A DNA stretch of 41,545 bases from Bacteroidales bacterium. GTDB lineage: Bacteria; Bacteroidota; Bacteroidia; Bacteroidales; Rikenellaceae. This document shows positions 7,436 to 15,277 of the stretch, piece by piece. Both the position numbers and the translations under genes were made by a program. Every line of letters begins with the position of its first letter. Position 1 is the stretch's first letter. A model generated the notes under the pieces. It searched no databases. It worked only from the letters and a program-made list of their open reading frames with translations, and was not told where the DNA came from. The DNA lies in assembly GCA_949419965.1 (NCBI GenBank), contig CASPAC010000015.1, positions 1 through 41,545 on the forward strand. The letters run 5' to 3'.

Positions 7436-9319
7436 TCACAAAAACCGCACGCCGCACAGTTTCCGGCGCCCGCCGTCGGCGGTCTCGCGCTCGACGATGC
7501 CGGTTATGACGTCGGCCGCGTCGTGCCAGCGGTTGGCGCGGAACTGACGCCGGTAGGTCGTCAGATGGGCATAGAGCTCGGGCCACCGCTGGTTCCACCC
7601 CCGCGGGAAGCGCAGCAGATGGATGGCCGTGGCCGCATTGGAGAGAATGCGCGCCTCCTTGTTGCCGTGCTGGTGGAACCACTCCACACGCACCTCCGGT
7701 GCCAGGCGCTGCACGGCCCGGGCGAATCCGCGCCCGCCGTTGTTGCTCTCCACCGCCGCCTGACGCGTACCGGAACGCACCAGCATCCCGGCCACCAGCT
7801 CCTCGGTCACCTCCATCGCCTCGCGCGAATAGACCGCATCGGTGATGTGGATCACCCCGTCGGTGTCGACCGCATAGGAGAGCGAACACAGGTAATCGTC
7901 GCCCGTATCGGCCGTGTCGGTGTAGTTGCCGTAGCGCACGATTTCGTGCGGCAGGCGGTCGTACTCCGCGAAGTTGGGACCATAGAGCAGCCCCTCGCGC
8001 GCCGAGGGACGGCCCTGGTACATGGCTTCGAACTGCAGCGGGTCGAGCCGGCGCTTGGCCGCCAGCAGCTCCGCTCCGTGCTGCGCCTCCCAGAGCGCCT
8101 CGCCCGGAGAGCGCGCATCGAGTTCGGTGGCGGGCGAGGCCTTGAGCGCTTCGAAGTTGAGATGAAGCCACTGGCCGGGCTGCAACGTTTCGAGCTGCGA
8201 CCAGCGGGTCAACTCCACGACCGGCTCGCGCGCCATGATGGTGCCGATGAGGTCCTCTTCGTGCCAACGCGTGAAGACGATCAGTTCGCGCGAGGTGTTG
8301 TGCATGCGCGTACGCACCACCGAGGTGTACCACTCCCAGCAGTTGGCGCGGATGAGCGGCGAATTGGCCTCCAGGGCATCCTTGTAGAGGTCGTCGAGGA
8401 TGAAGCAGTCGACGCGGTTGCCCGTCAGCGAGCCCTCGCGCCCCACCGAGAGCAGACCGCCCCGGCGGCCGATGATCTCGACCTCGTCGGCCGTGCGGAT
8501 GTAGTTGGGCGGCCGGGTGCCGCGCTTGATGGTGGTGGCGGGGAAGATGTCGCCGTATTCGCGCGACTCGAGGATGCGCTGCACACGGCGGTTGAACTTC
8601 GAGGCCAGCGACCCCGAGTAGGAAGCGATCGCCACCCGGCAGTCGGGGTCGAGCCCCAGCACATAGGCCGGCAGCAACGTGGTGGCCCCCACGCTCTTGC
8701 CGTGCTGGGGCGGCATGGTGACGATCAGCCGCCGCACACGCCCCCGGGCGAAGGCTTCCAGCACACGGTAATAGTTGCGGTGGAAGCATTGCAGCTCCAG
8801 AAACGGATAGACCAGCCCCGCAAAGGTTTCGAACGACGGCGGAACTTCCGGTTGCGCCGGTCCGGAATCCCCGGCGTGCGACGACCTCGCGGACCGCTTT
8901 CCAGCCGGCGCCTCAGGCAAACTTTTCACCGGTTTTTCGGGCAACCTTCCGACCGGCGCTTCAGACATCCTTTCAGCCGGCGGGCCGGCCGGATCTCCGG
9001 ATGACAGCCGCGTCGTATTCCCGGCGGCCGTACCCGAAGAGTTCCCGGACCGGTCGACGGGCGATTCTCCGCTGGCTTCCACAGCCTGCGCTCCGGCCGG
9101 CAACGGCTGTTCGGCAGTCGTGCGCTTTGTTTGTTTGCGCGTTGCCGGCGCGCGTCTCTTCGTTTTTTTCGGATTTCCGGCCGGAGCGTCCGTAGTCGCC
9201 GGGGCGGATTCCGGCGGAGCGGAGTGCGGCTCCGCCGACGGTTCCGGGACGACAGGCCCCGGAACAAGAACCTCTGCGGGAGCATTTCCCGCAGAGGCGA
9301 CAGCTGTTCGTTTGTTCAT
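7436..9319 (-). CDS. Phage terminase large subunit-like ATPase/nuclease
   Basis: A 627-aa protein with the two-domain layout of phage large terminases, which package DNA into proheads. ATPase: Walker A MPPQHGKS at about 202-209, acidic motif FILDDLYKD, coupling segment IVFTRWHEEDLIG. C-terminal RNase H-like nuclease: DTADTGDDY, AVESNNGG and WHDAADVITGIVE supply the expected acidic residues, so it looks intact. Residues 1-160 are a Pro/Ala/Ser/Lys-rich, probably disordered extension. ATG 9319 is the likely start; the frame stays open to 9631 but that part is low quality. No portal, capsid or tail gene is nearby, so this is a prophage remnant or a kept single gene. It is divergent from an S24 regulator. 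Confidence 0.85.
   Translation of the reverse strand: MNKRTAVASAGNAPAEVLVPGPVVPEPSAEPHSAPPESAPATTDAPAGNPKKTKRRAPATRKQTKRTTAEQPLPAGAQAVEASGESPVDRSGNSSGTAAGNTTRLSSGDPAGPPAERMSEAPVGRLPEKPVKSLPEAPAGKRSARSSHAGDSGPAQPEVPPSFETFAGLVYPFLELQCFHRNYYRVLEAFARGRVRRLIVTMPPQHGKSVGATTLLPAYVLGLDPDCRVAIASYSGSLASKFNRRVQRILESREYGDIFPATTIKRGTRPPNYIRTADEVEIIGRRGGLLSVGREGSLTGNRVDCFILDDLYKDALEANSPLIRANCWEWYTSVVRTRMHNTSRELIVFTRWHEEDLIGTIMAREPVVELTRWSQLETLQPGQWLHLNFEALKASPATELDARSPGEALWEAQHGAELLAAKRRLDPLQFEAMYQGRPSAREGLLYGPNFAEYDRLPHEIVRYGNYTDTADTGDDYLCSLSYAVDTDGVIHITDAVYSREAMEVTEELVAGMLVRSGTRQAAVESNNGGRGFARAVQRLAPEVRVEWFHQHGNKEARILSNAATAIHLLRFPRGWNQRWPELYAHLTTYRRQFRANRWHDAADVITGIVERETADGGRRKLCGVRFL
8905..8976 (-). repeat. 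Three 24-bp tandem repeats inside the terminase N-terminal extension
   Basis: Three degenerate 24-bp units, each starting CCGG on the plus strand, at 8905, 8929 and 8953, with a partial fourth at 8977. They encode RMSEAPVG, RLPEKPVK and SLPEAPAG, showing growth of the disordered extension by in-frame duplication. Confidence 0.75.
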
Positions 9320-9435
9320 ACGAATCGTTTTTCCGGACCCCTTGTGCGGCGCCACGACGGGCGGGTCCGTTGCTCGAAACCGGTTCCGGCGGGCGGCGCC
9401 GCGCCCACAGACGGGAAGGGTGCCGGAACTTAAAG

Positions 9436-9456
9436 AAGGTGAAAGGTGAAAGGTGA
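9436..9456. repeat. Heptamer tandem repeat (AAGGTGA)3
   Basis: Three perfect copies of AAGGTGA lie in the 221-nt gap between the small unknown gene and the terminase start. The rest of this gap shows nothing recognisable. Confidence 0.8.
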
Positions 9457-9540
9457 GGGCGGTTTCTGGAAATAGGGACTGCTCCGAATGCGAATAAGAG
9501 AGACGAACAGCCGCAATTCGTTCAACCGGGCCGGTTCGGG

Positions 9541-9834
9541 CTACGAATTCCTTATTGCATCCCGCACGTCGCCGAACGAAAAGTCGTTGAGTATCTCGCC
9601 CTCGGGCACCACCGTGTGGAACTCCCACCACACGGGCACCAGGTCGGTGATGCGCTCCTCGTCGCCCTCGGGCAGCGACACCCGCCGGCGGTAGACGAGC
9701 ACCGACGCCGTCAACCGCCAGGCCACCTCGTCCGTTTCGCCGTCTACCGAGCCCGAAAAATAGCCTTTGTCGCCGATGGCCGCCCGGAGGCGGGCCGTCA
9801 CTTCCGCATAAAGTTGGTCGGAAACCGAATACAT
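9541..9834 (-). CDS. Small hypothetical protein upstream of the terminase
   Basis: A 97-aa acidic protein beginning MYSVSDQLYAEVTARLRAAI and ending GDVRDAIRNS; I do not recognise the family. It has no signal peptide or membrane segment. Its N-terminal helix and central hydrophobic strands suggest a small folded cytoplasmic protein. ATG 9834 is chosen because a strong promoter (-7 box 9904-9911) lies about 60 nt upstream; the in-frame extension to 9945 is AT-rich promoter DNA. It is the first gene of the minus-strand module and is followed by the terminase after 221 nt. A small phage protein encoded before the terminase would fit, but this is inferred only from position. Confidence 0.65.
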   Translation of the reverse strand: MYSVSDQLYAEVTARLRAAIGDKGYFSGSVDGETDEVAWRLTASVLVYRRRVSLPEGDEERITDLVPVWWEFHTVVPEGEILNDFSFGDVRDAIRNS

Positions 9835-9868
9835 GTTGATTCTTGATTTATTTTTTTTGGTAAATTTT

Positions 9869-9898
9869 TTGCCAGCAAAAACAAATTGCTTAATTTTG
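9869..9898 (+). promoter_or_regulatory. Promoter of the HTH-S24 regulator
   Basis: TTG (9869-9871), spacer 19 nt, TAATTTTG (9891-9898): an almost ideal Bacteroidota promoter. Transcription would start near 9905, about 75 nt before ATG 9981, inside the opposing promoter. Confidence 0.75.
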
Positions 9899-9903
9899 CA
9901 GGA

Positions 9904-9932
9904 CAAAGATATATTCAATAATTGAATTTCAA
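9904..9932 (-). promoter_or_regulatory. Promoter of the small gene/terminase unit
   Basis: On the minus strand, TTG (9930-9932), spacer 18 nt, TATCTTTG (9904-9911). The expected start is near 9897, so the two divergent transcripts would overlap by several bases. The operator-like half-sites fill its spacer. Confidence 0.75.
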
Positions 9933-9933
9933 T
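9913..9933. promoter_or_regulatory. Operator-like array of TTCAAT/ATTGAA half-sites
   Basis: ATTCAAT (9913-9919), ATTGAAT (9921-9927) and TTTCAAT (9927-9933) form two overlapping palindromes with 1-nt centres. Another TTTCAAT lies at 9965-9971. Sites within a promoter spacer next to a CI/LexA-like gene suggest binding by that regulator. Confidence 0.55.
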
Positions 9934-9980
9934 ACACCGAAACACGATTTTTTACTATAAAATTTTTCAATAGGCATCCT

Positions 9981-10652
9981 ATGAACGAGCGGGTAAAATT
10001 GATACGCAAGCAACTCGGATGGACGCAAGAGCAGCTTGCACAGCGACTTGGCATCGGCAAAGCGGCGCTTTCCATGATCGAGACCGGCAAGGCGGGACTC
10101 TCGTCGCGCAACCGCAACATTCTTATTCAAGATTTGAACGTCAATCCCGAGTGGCTCGAATCCGGACACGGGCCGATGTTCAGCGCCGAACCCGATCTGA
10201 CGGCCTACATGCACCGCACCGACAACTCGCTGCCCCTGCAGAGCGTGCCGCTCTACTCGATCGAGGGCACGGCGGGCCTGGTGCCGCTCTTCACCGACCA
10301 GGCGCAGGCCAAACCCATCAACTTCATCCACATCCCCAACCTGCCCAAGTGCGACGGGGCGATCTACATCGTGGGCGACTCGATGTACCCGCTGCTCAAG
10401 TCGGGCGACATCGTGCTGTACAAGCAGCTGCGCGATCTGAACGACATCTTCTGGGGCGACATGTACCTGCTCTCGATCGACATCGACGGCGAAGAGTACG
10501 TCACCGTCAAATACATCCAGAAGTCCGACCGCGAGGGCTTCGTCAAGCTGGTGAGCCAGAATCCCCACCACGCCGACAAGGAAGTCGCCGTCAGCCGCAT
10601 CCGCGCCATCGCGCTCGTGAAGGCTTCGATCCGCATGAACTCGCTCCGCTGA
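9981..10652 (+). CDS. HTH (XRE) - peptidase S24 regulator, LexA/CI-like
   Basis: A 223-aa DNA-binding regulator. The N-terminal XRE helix-turn-helix (residues 3-60) contains WTQEQLAQRLGIGKAALSMIETGK. The C-terminal S24 domain has the nucleophile Ser134 in GDSMYPLLKSGDIVL and general base Lys177 in VTVKYIQ. A candidate self-cleavage Ala98-Gly99 bond lies in EGTAGLVPLF, 36 residues before the serine (35 in E. coli LexA). All parts needed for RecA-stimulated autocleavage are therefore present. ATG 9981 begins with a canonical XRE helix. Similar proteins are common in Bacteroidales chromosomes, so it need not be of phage origin. It probably controls both promoters of the divergent region. Confidence 0.9.
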   Translation: MNERVKLIRKQLGWTQEQLAQRLGIGKAALSMIETGKAGLSSRNRNILIQDLNVNPEWLESGHGPMFSAEPDLTAYMHRTDNSLPLQSVPLYSIEGTAGLVPLFTDQAQAKPINFIHIPNLPKCDGAIYIVGDSMYPLLKSGDIVLYKQLRDLNDIFWGDMYLLSIDIDGEEYVTVKYIQKSDREGFVKLVSQNPHHADKEVAVSRIRAIALVKASIRMNSLR

Positions 10653-11018
10653 CCGCCGGAGCCCCCGCATTGCCCTGGCCGCAGAGAAGTGCCGCACCTG
10701 CCGCCGGAAACCCCGGCCGCTGCCGGGCCGGATTCGCCCCGAACGGCATGCGGAGCACTCCGAGAGGCTTGCGAAGCGCTGGAGCGTTTCCGGACGAAAC
10801 CCGCGGAGACGCTCCAGCGCGGACCCGCGCAATCGCCCGCACCTGCCCGCAATGACAAAGAAGCTGTCGGGAATGGCATTTTTCATCGCATAATTTTTCA
10901 TTTTCGATTTCTTCTCCCTATCTTTGGCTTATCTTGGCGCGAGTTGTCCTGCAACTCCCGCCTTTCCGCACCGGAAAATCCCGGCTGCCACGACAACGAC
11001 ATAACAAACAATAACCCG
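10653..11018. other. Intergenic region before kduI, with a hairpin
   Basis: No gene seen in these 366 nt. The main structure is an inverted repeat, GCGCTGGAGCGT (10776-10787) with its complement (10809-10820), extendable to about 16 bp with one G-T pair. It has no U-tract, so it is a weak terminator candidate for the S24 regulator. The kduI promoter lies at the right. Confidence 0.6.
10919..10926 (+). promoter_or_regulatory. Promoter -7 box TATCTTTG of kduI
   Basis: Matches TAnnTTTG. The upstream -33 region is only T-rich. The predicted start near 10933 gives a leader of about 86 nt before ATG 11019. Confidence 0.6.
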
Positions 11019-11861
11019 ATGAAAACCAACTACGAAATCCGCTATGCCGCGCATCCCGAGGATGCCAAGCACTACGACACGGCCCGGCTGCGCCGCGACT
11101 TTCTGATCGAAAAGGTCTTCGCGGCCGACGAAGTCAACATGGTATACTCGATGTACGACCGCATGATCGTGGGCGGCGCCATGCCCGTCAACGAAACACT
11201 TCGGCTCGAAGCCATCGACCCGCTCAAAGCCCCCCACTTCCTCACGCGCCGCGAGATGGGCATTTTCAACGTCGGCGGCAAGGGCCGCGTGAAGTCGGGC
11301 GACACGGTTTTCGAACTCGACTGCAAGGAAGCGCTCTACCTGGGCGCCGGCGACCGCGAAGTGACCTTCGAGAGCGCCGATCCGCAGCACCCCGCCAAGT
11401 TCTATTTCAACTCCACGACGGCCCACTGCACCTACCCCGACCGCAAGGTGACCAAGGCCGACGCCGTGGTGGCCCACATGGGTTCGCTCGAAGGCTCCAA
11501 CGACCGCAACATCAACAAGATGCTGGTCAACCAGGTGCTGCCCACGTGTCAGCTGCAGATGGGCATGACCGAACTGCTGCCGGGCAGCGTGTGGAACACC
11601 ATGCCGGCCCACGTCCACTCGCGCCGCATGGAAGCCTACTTCTACTTCGAGGTGCCCGAGGAGCACGCCGTCTGCCATCTGATGGGCGAAGTCGAGGAGA
11701 CGCGCCACATCTGGATGAAGAACGACCAGGCCGTCCTCTCGCCCGAGTGGTCGATCCACAGCGCCGCCGCCACGCACAACTACACCTTCATCTGGGGCAT
11801 GGGCGGCGAGAATCTCGACTACGGCGACCAGGACTTCTCGAAGATCACCGACCTGAAATAA
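11019..11861 (+). CDS. kduI: 5-dehydro-4-deoxy-D-glucuronate isomerase KduI
   Basis: A 280-aa cupin enzyme (E. coli KduI is 278 aa) converting 5-keto-4-deoxyuronate to 2,5-diketo-3-deoxygluconate in pectin and other uronan catabolism. The zinc site is complete: H198 and H200 in AHVHSRRMEAYFYF, E205, and H247 in SPEWSIHSAAATHNY, matching E. coli H196/H198/E203/H245. ATG 11019 (MKTNYEIRYAAHPED) is the normal start; the frame upstream to 10689 runs through the promoter and is not coding. kduD follows after 160 nt containing a hairpin. The substrate would come from the GH105 hydrolase at the right end of this window. Confidence 0.97.
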   Translation: MKTNYEIRYAAHPEDAKHYDTARLRRDFLIEKVFAADEVNMVYSMYDRMIVGGAMPVNETLRLEAIDPLKAPHFLTRREMGIFNVGGKGRVKSGDTVFELDCKEALYLGAGDREVTFESADPQHPAKFYFNSTTAHCTYPDRKVTKADAVVAHMGSLEGSNDRNINKMLVNQVLPTCQLQMGMTELLPGSVWNTMPAHVHSRRMEAYFYFEVPEEHAVCHLMGEVEETRHIWMKNDQAVLSPEWSIHSAAATHNYTFIWGMGGENLDYGDQDFSKITDLK

Positions 11862-11870
11862 GGCGCTTCG

Positions 11871-11901
11871 TTCCGGGAGTGGGCCGTTCCGTCTCCCGGA
11901 A
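11871..11901 (+). promoter_or_regulatory. Hairpin in the kduI-kduD gap
   Basis: TTCCGGGAG (11871-11879) pairs perfectly with CTCCCGGAA (11893-11901). No U-tract follows, so it may be an mRNA processing or stability element rather than a terminator. No clear promoter lies between it and kduD. Confidence 0.5.
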
Positions 11902-12021
11902 TGCCCCCTTGCGGGGTTTCGGCTTTGCTTTTGTCGCGGCAAAATCCACCCTGCGGTGGCTTCAGCTCCGTCCGATCGCAAGGCTCACCCTAAAAAAAAC
12001 TTTAACTTTTCTCTTAATAAA

Positions 12022-12816
12022 ATGGTAAACTTTTCTTTGGAAGGCAAGGTCGCGCTTGTCACGGGCGCTTCCTACGGCATCGGCTTCGCACTGGCCACGG
12101 CATTCGCACGCCAGGGCGCCAAGATCGTCTTCAACGACATCAAGCAGGAACTCGTGGACAAAGGTCTGGCCGCCTACAAGGCCGAAGGCATCGAGGCCCA
12201 CGGCTACGTCTGCGACGTGACCAACGAAGAGCAGGTCAACGCGCTGGTGGCGCAGATCGAAAAGGAGGTCGGCGTGATCGACATCCTTGTGAACAACGCC
12301 GGCATTATCAAGCGCATCCCCATGCACGAAATGACCGCCGCCGAGTTCCGCCAGGTAATCGACATCGACCTCAACGGTCCGTTCATCGTCTCGAAAGCCG
12401 TCATTCCGTCGATGATCAAGAAAGGCCACGGCAAGATCATCAACATCTGCTCGATGATGTCGGAGCTCGGCCGCGAGACCGTGTCGGCCTACGCTGCCGC
12501 CAAGGGCGGTCTGAAGATGCTCACGCGCAACATCGCCTCGGAGTACGGCGAGTACAACATCCAGTGCAACGGCATCGGCCCGGGTTACATCGCCACGCCG
12601 CAGACCGCGCCGCTGCGCGAAAAGCAGCCCGACGGTTCGCGCCATCCGTTCGACGCCTTCATCGTCGCCAAGACGCCCGCCGCACGCTGGGGCACGCCCG
12701 AGGATCTGATGGGCCCCGCCGTGTTCCTCGCTTCCGAAGCGTCGGACTTCGTCAACGGCCACGTTCTCTACGTCGACGGCGGCATCCTCGCCTACATCGG
12801 CAAACAGCCCAAATAA
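12022..12816 (+). CDS. kduD: 2-dehydro-3-deoxy-D-gluconate 5-dehydrogenase KduD
   Basis: A 264-aa classical short-chain dehydrogenase/reductase that reduces 2,5-diketo-3-deoxygluconate to 2-keto-3-deoxygluconate, the step after KduI. The dinucleotide-binding TGASYGIG is at 14-21, NNAG at 91-94, and the catalytic triad S144, Y157, K161 is in SMMSELGRETVSAYAAAK. The C-terminal VNGHVLYVDGGILAYIG is typical for the family. ATG 12022 is preferred; the in-frame extension to 11956 encodes no part of the fold. Assignment as KduD rather than another gluconate dehydrogenase rests on similarity plus adjacency to kduI. A strong terminator closes the unit. Confidence 0.95.
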   Translation: MVNFSLEGKVALVTGASYGIGFALATAFARQGAKIVFNDIKQELVDKGLAAYKAEGIEAHGYVCDVTNEEQVNALVAQIEKEVGVIDILVNNAGIIKRIPMHEMTAAEFRQVIDIDLNGPFIVSKAVIPSMIKKGHGKIINICSMMSELGRETVSAYAAAKGGLKMLTRNIASEYGEYNIQCNGIGPGYIATPQTAPLREKQPDGSRHPFDAFIVAKTPAARWGTPEDLMGPAVFLASEASDFVNGHVLYVDGGILAYIGKQPK

Positions 12817-12837
12817 ACGGGCCAGCCGTCCATCGCC

Positions 12838-12869
12838 AGGAGGTGCTTTCCGAAGCACCTCCTTTTTTT
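12838..12869 (+). terminator. Intrinsic terminator after kduD
   Basis: AGGAGGTGCTT (12838-12848), loop TCCG, AAGCACCTCCT (12853-12863), then a run of T to 12869. A perfect 11-bp stem located 22 nt after the kduD stop. Confidence 0.97.
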
Positions 12870-13354
12870 CATCCCGGCCGTAAAGACCGAGCAGATTCTC
12901 CCCTTTAAAACAGATATTCAGCTCTTCCAAACATGACATGTCGCGGCCATTCGGCATTCGAAGACCGGCTCCTTTCCCTCGTCATTCCGAATGCCGTCCT
13001 TCGTCACTCCTCCCGCCATTGCACATCTATCTTCCCGGCGCTCCTTATCATTCCGAGCGCCCCTCCTGCCCCTGTCATTCTGAGGAGCATAGCGACGAAG
13101 AATCTGCTTGCGGCCACCCCACCCTGCTACGCGCTGCGTTGCTCTCCGCAGCGGCCCGCATCTCCGATGCGTCCGACCCCGGCCGCCGCAGATGAACATA
13201 CGTCTTTCCGTGGAAAACAAGCGCCCGACACGACAAGCATACCGCCTCTCCCGATCGTTCATTGCTTCTGGTTCCCCGGAGCGCTGCGATTCGCCCTCTG
13301 AAGAAAAGCCGGCCGGTCTTGGGGAGCCCCCCGGCCGCAAATAATTTCCGCGGA
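12870..13354. other. Intergenic region with a dispersed repeat
   Basis: No gene seen. Bases 13073-13106 carry a 34-bp element, TGTCATTCTGAGG to GACGAAGAATCTG, that recurs inverted at 30927-30960 with one mismatch. Two degenerate starts (TCATTCCGA near 12983 and 13049) suggest older copies. The short frames on both strands here read through repeat DNA. Confidence 0.75.
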
Positions 13355-13388
13355 TTGTGAACAATCTAACAATATATTCCTATATTTG
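13355..13388 (+). promoter_or_regulatory. Promoter of the 2-oxoacid oxidoreductase operon
   Basis: TTG (13355-13357), spacer 23 nt, TATATTTG (13381-13388). The start is expected near 13395, about 35 nt before ATG 13429. Confidence 0.65.
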
Positions 13389-13428
13389 TATAGTCTTACA
13401 AAAACTAACCTTACCTTTCATTTAAGAC

Positions 13429-15273
13429 ATGGAACAGAACTCTGTGCATGAACTGCAGGACGTCGTGATCCGCTTCTCGGGCGACTCGGGCGACGGCATG
13501 CAGCTCACGGGCACGCTCTTCTCCGACACTTCGGCACTGATGGGCAACGGCATCTCGACCTTCCCCGACTACCCTGCCGAAATCCGCGCCCCGCAGGGCA
13601 CCGTTGCCGGCGTCTCGGGCTTTCAGGTCCACTTCGGCAACCGGCGCCAGCTCAATCCGGGCGATTACTGCGACGTGCTGGTGGCCATGAACCCCGCGGC
13701 GCTCAAGGCCAACCGCAAATGGCTCAAGCCGGGTGCCACGGTGATCCTCGACGGCGATTCGCTCACCGAGGAGCACATCCGCAAGGCCGGATTCGCCACA
13801 CTCGACCCGCTGGCCGAGCTCAAGCTGGACGAATATAACGTCGTGGTGCCCGACATCACCTCGATGACCCGCGAGGCGCTCAAGGAAACGGGCCTCGACA
13901 ACAAGACGGTGGTCAAGTGCAAGAACATGTTCGCGCTGGGCATCTGTTTCTGGCTCTTCGACCGCCCGGAGGAGCACGCATTGCGTTATCTCGACGGCAA
14001 GTTCGCCAAGAAGAATCCCGCCGTCGCCGAAGCCAACAAGCTGGCCATCAAGGCCGGCTACAACTATGCGGCCAACACCCACCAGTTCGCCAACAACTAC
14101 CGCGTGGCGCCGGCCCGGCTCGAAAAGGGCACCTACCGCTCCATCAACGGCAACGTGGCCACGGCATGGGGGCTCTGCGCCGCGGCCGAAAAGGCCGGGC
14201 TGCCGCTCTTCTGCGGCTCCTACCCCATCACCCCGGCAACGGTGATTCTGGAGGAGCTGGCCAAGCGCAAGGACCTGGGCGTGAAGACCGTGCAGGCCGA
14301 AGACGAGATCGCGGGCATCTGCACCGCCATCGGCGCGGCATTCGCCGGCAACTTCGCCGTGACGACCACTTCGGGCCCCGGCCTCTCGCTCAAGAGCGAA
14401 GCGCTGGGCCTGGCCGTCATGACCGAGCTGCCGCTGGTGGTGGTCGACGTGCAGCGCGGCGGTCCTTCGACGGGTCTGCCGACCAAAACCGAACAGAGCG
14501 ACCTCCAGCAGGCGCTCTACGGCCGCAACGGCGAGTGTCCCGTGGCCGTGGTAGCCGCCTCGTCGCCGAGCGACTGTTTCCACTACGCGTTCGAAGCCGG
14601 ACGCATCGCCATGGAGCACATGACGCCCGTGGTGCTGCTCACCGACGGATTCATAGCCAACGGCTCGGAGCCCTGGCGCATCCCGCAGATGAAGGAGTAC
14701 CCTGCCATCTGCCCGCCCATCGTCGACCAAGTGCCCGAAGGCGGGTTCATGCCCTACGTGCGCAACGAAAAACTGGCCCGCGGCTGGGCGTTCCCCGGCA
14801 AAACGGGTCTCGAACACCGCGTCGGCGGCCTCGAAAAAGACTGCGTGAAAGGGTGCATCTCGCACGACCCGGCCAACCACCAGACGATGGTCTCGACCCG
14901 GGCGGCCAAGGTAGCGAAGATCGCCGACTACATCCCCGAACAGACGGTCTACGGCGATGCCGAGGGCGACCTGCTGGTCGTAGGCTGGGGCGGCACGCGC
15001 GGCCACCTGCAGAATGCCGTCGACCGGATGCGCGACGAAGGCAAACGCGTCTCGCTCTGCCACTTCAACTACATCAACCCGCTGCCCCGCGGCGTGAAGG
15101 AGATCTTCGCCCGCTTCCGCCGCATCGTGGTGTGCGAACTCAACGAAGGACAGTTCGCCGCCTACCTGCGCCAGCACCTGCAGGAGTTCCGCTACGAGCA
15201 GTTCAACAAGTGCGAGGGCCAGCCCTTCACCATCGTGGAGCTGAAACAGAAATTCGAATCCTTATTGCAGTAA
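13429..15273 (+). CDS. korA: 2-oxoacid:ferredoxin oxidoreductase, fused gamma-alpha subunit
   Basis: A 614-aa subunit of a 2-oxoacid (probably 2-oxoglutarate) ferredoxin oxidoreductase, which makes or uses acyl-CoA with ferredoxin as electron carrier. Residues 10-190 are the gamma domain (IRFSGDSGDGMQLTG; DYPAEIRAP). From about 230 comes the alpha domain, with GSYPITPAT near 263, TTTSGPGLSLKSEALG and the substrate-loop VQRGGPSTGLPTKTEQSDL. The C-terminal domain VVGWGGTRGHLQNAV completes the KorA type. Length is normal for the fused form. The beta subunit follows after 4 nt. The exact 2-oxoacid cannot be read from sequence; KorA-like architecture favours 2-oxoglutarate over pyruvate. Confidence 0.93.
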   Translation: MEQNSVHELQDVVIRFSGDSGDGMQLTGTLFSDTSALMGNGISTFPDYPAEIRAPQGTVAGVSGFQVHFGNRRQLNPGDYCDVLVAMNPAALKANRKWLKPGATVILDGDSLTEEHIRKAGFATLDPLAELKLDEYNVVVPDITSMTREALKETGLDNKTVVKCKNMFALGICFWLFDRPEEHALRYLDGKFAKKNPAVAEANKLAIKAGYNYAANTHQFANNYRVAPARLEKGTYRSINGNVATAWGLCAAAEKAGLPLFCGSYPITPATVILEELAKRKDLGVKTVQAEDEIAGICTAIGAAFAGNFAVTTTSGPGLSLKSEALGLAVMTELPLVVVDVQRGGPSTGLPTKTEQSDLQQALYGRNGECPVAVVAASSPSDCFHYAFEAGRIAMEHMTPVVLLTDGFIANGSEPWRIPQMKEYPAICPPIVDQVPEGGFMPYVRNEKLARGWAFPGKTGLEHRVGGLEKDCVKGCISHDPANHQTMVSTRAAKVAKIADYIPEQTVYGDAEGDLLVVGWGGTRGHLQNAVDRMRDEGKRVSLCHFNYINPLPRGVKEIFARFRRIVVCELNEGQFAAYLRQHLQEFRYEQFNKCEGQPFTIVELKQKFESLLQ

Positions 15274-15277
15274 AACC

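Noticed and set aside
9320..9631. Upstream extension of the terminase frame
   Set aside because: It runs through the heptamer repeat and overlaps the end of the small upstream gene; ATG 9319 is a better start.
12003..12010. TAACTTTT as a kduD promoter
   Set aside because: It deviates from the consensus at the last base and would leave a leader of only about 5 nt; kduD is more likely read from the kduI promoter.
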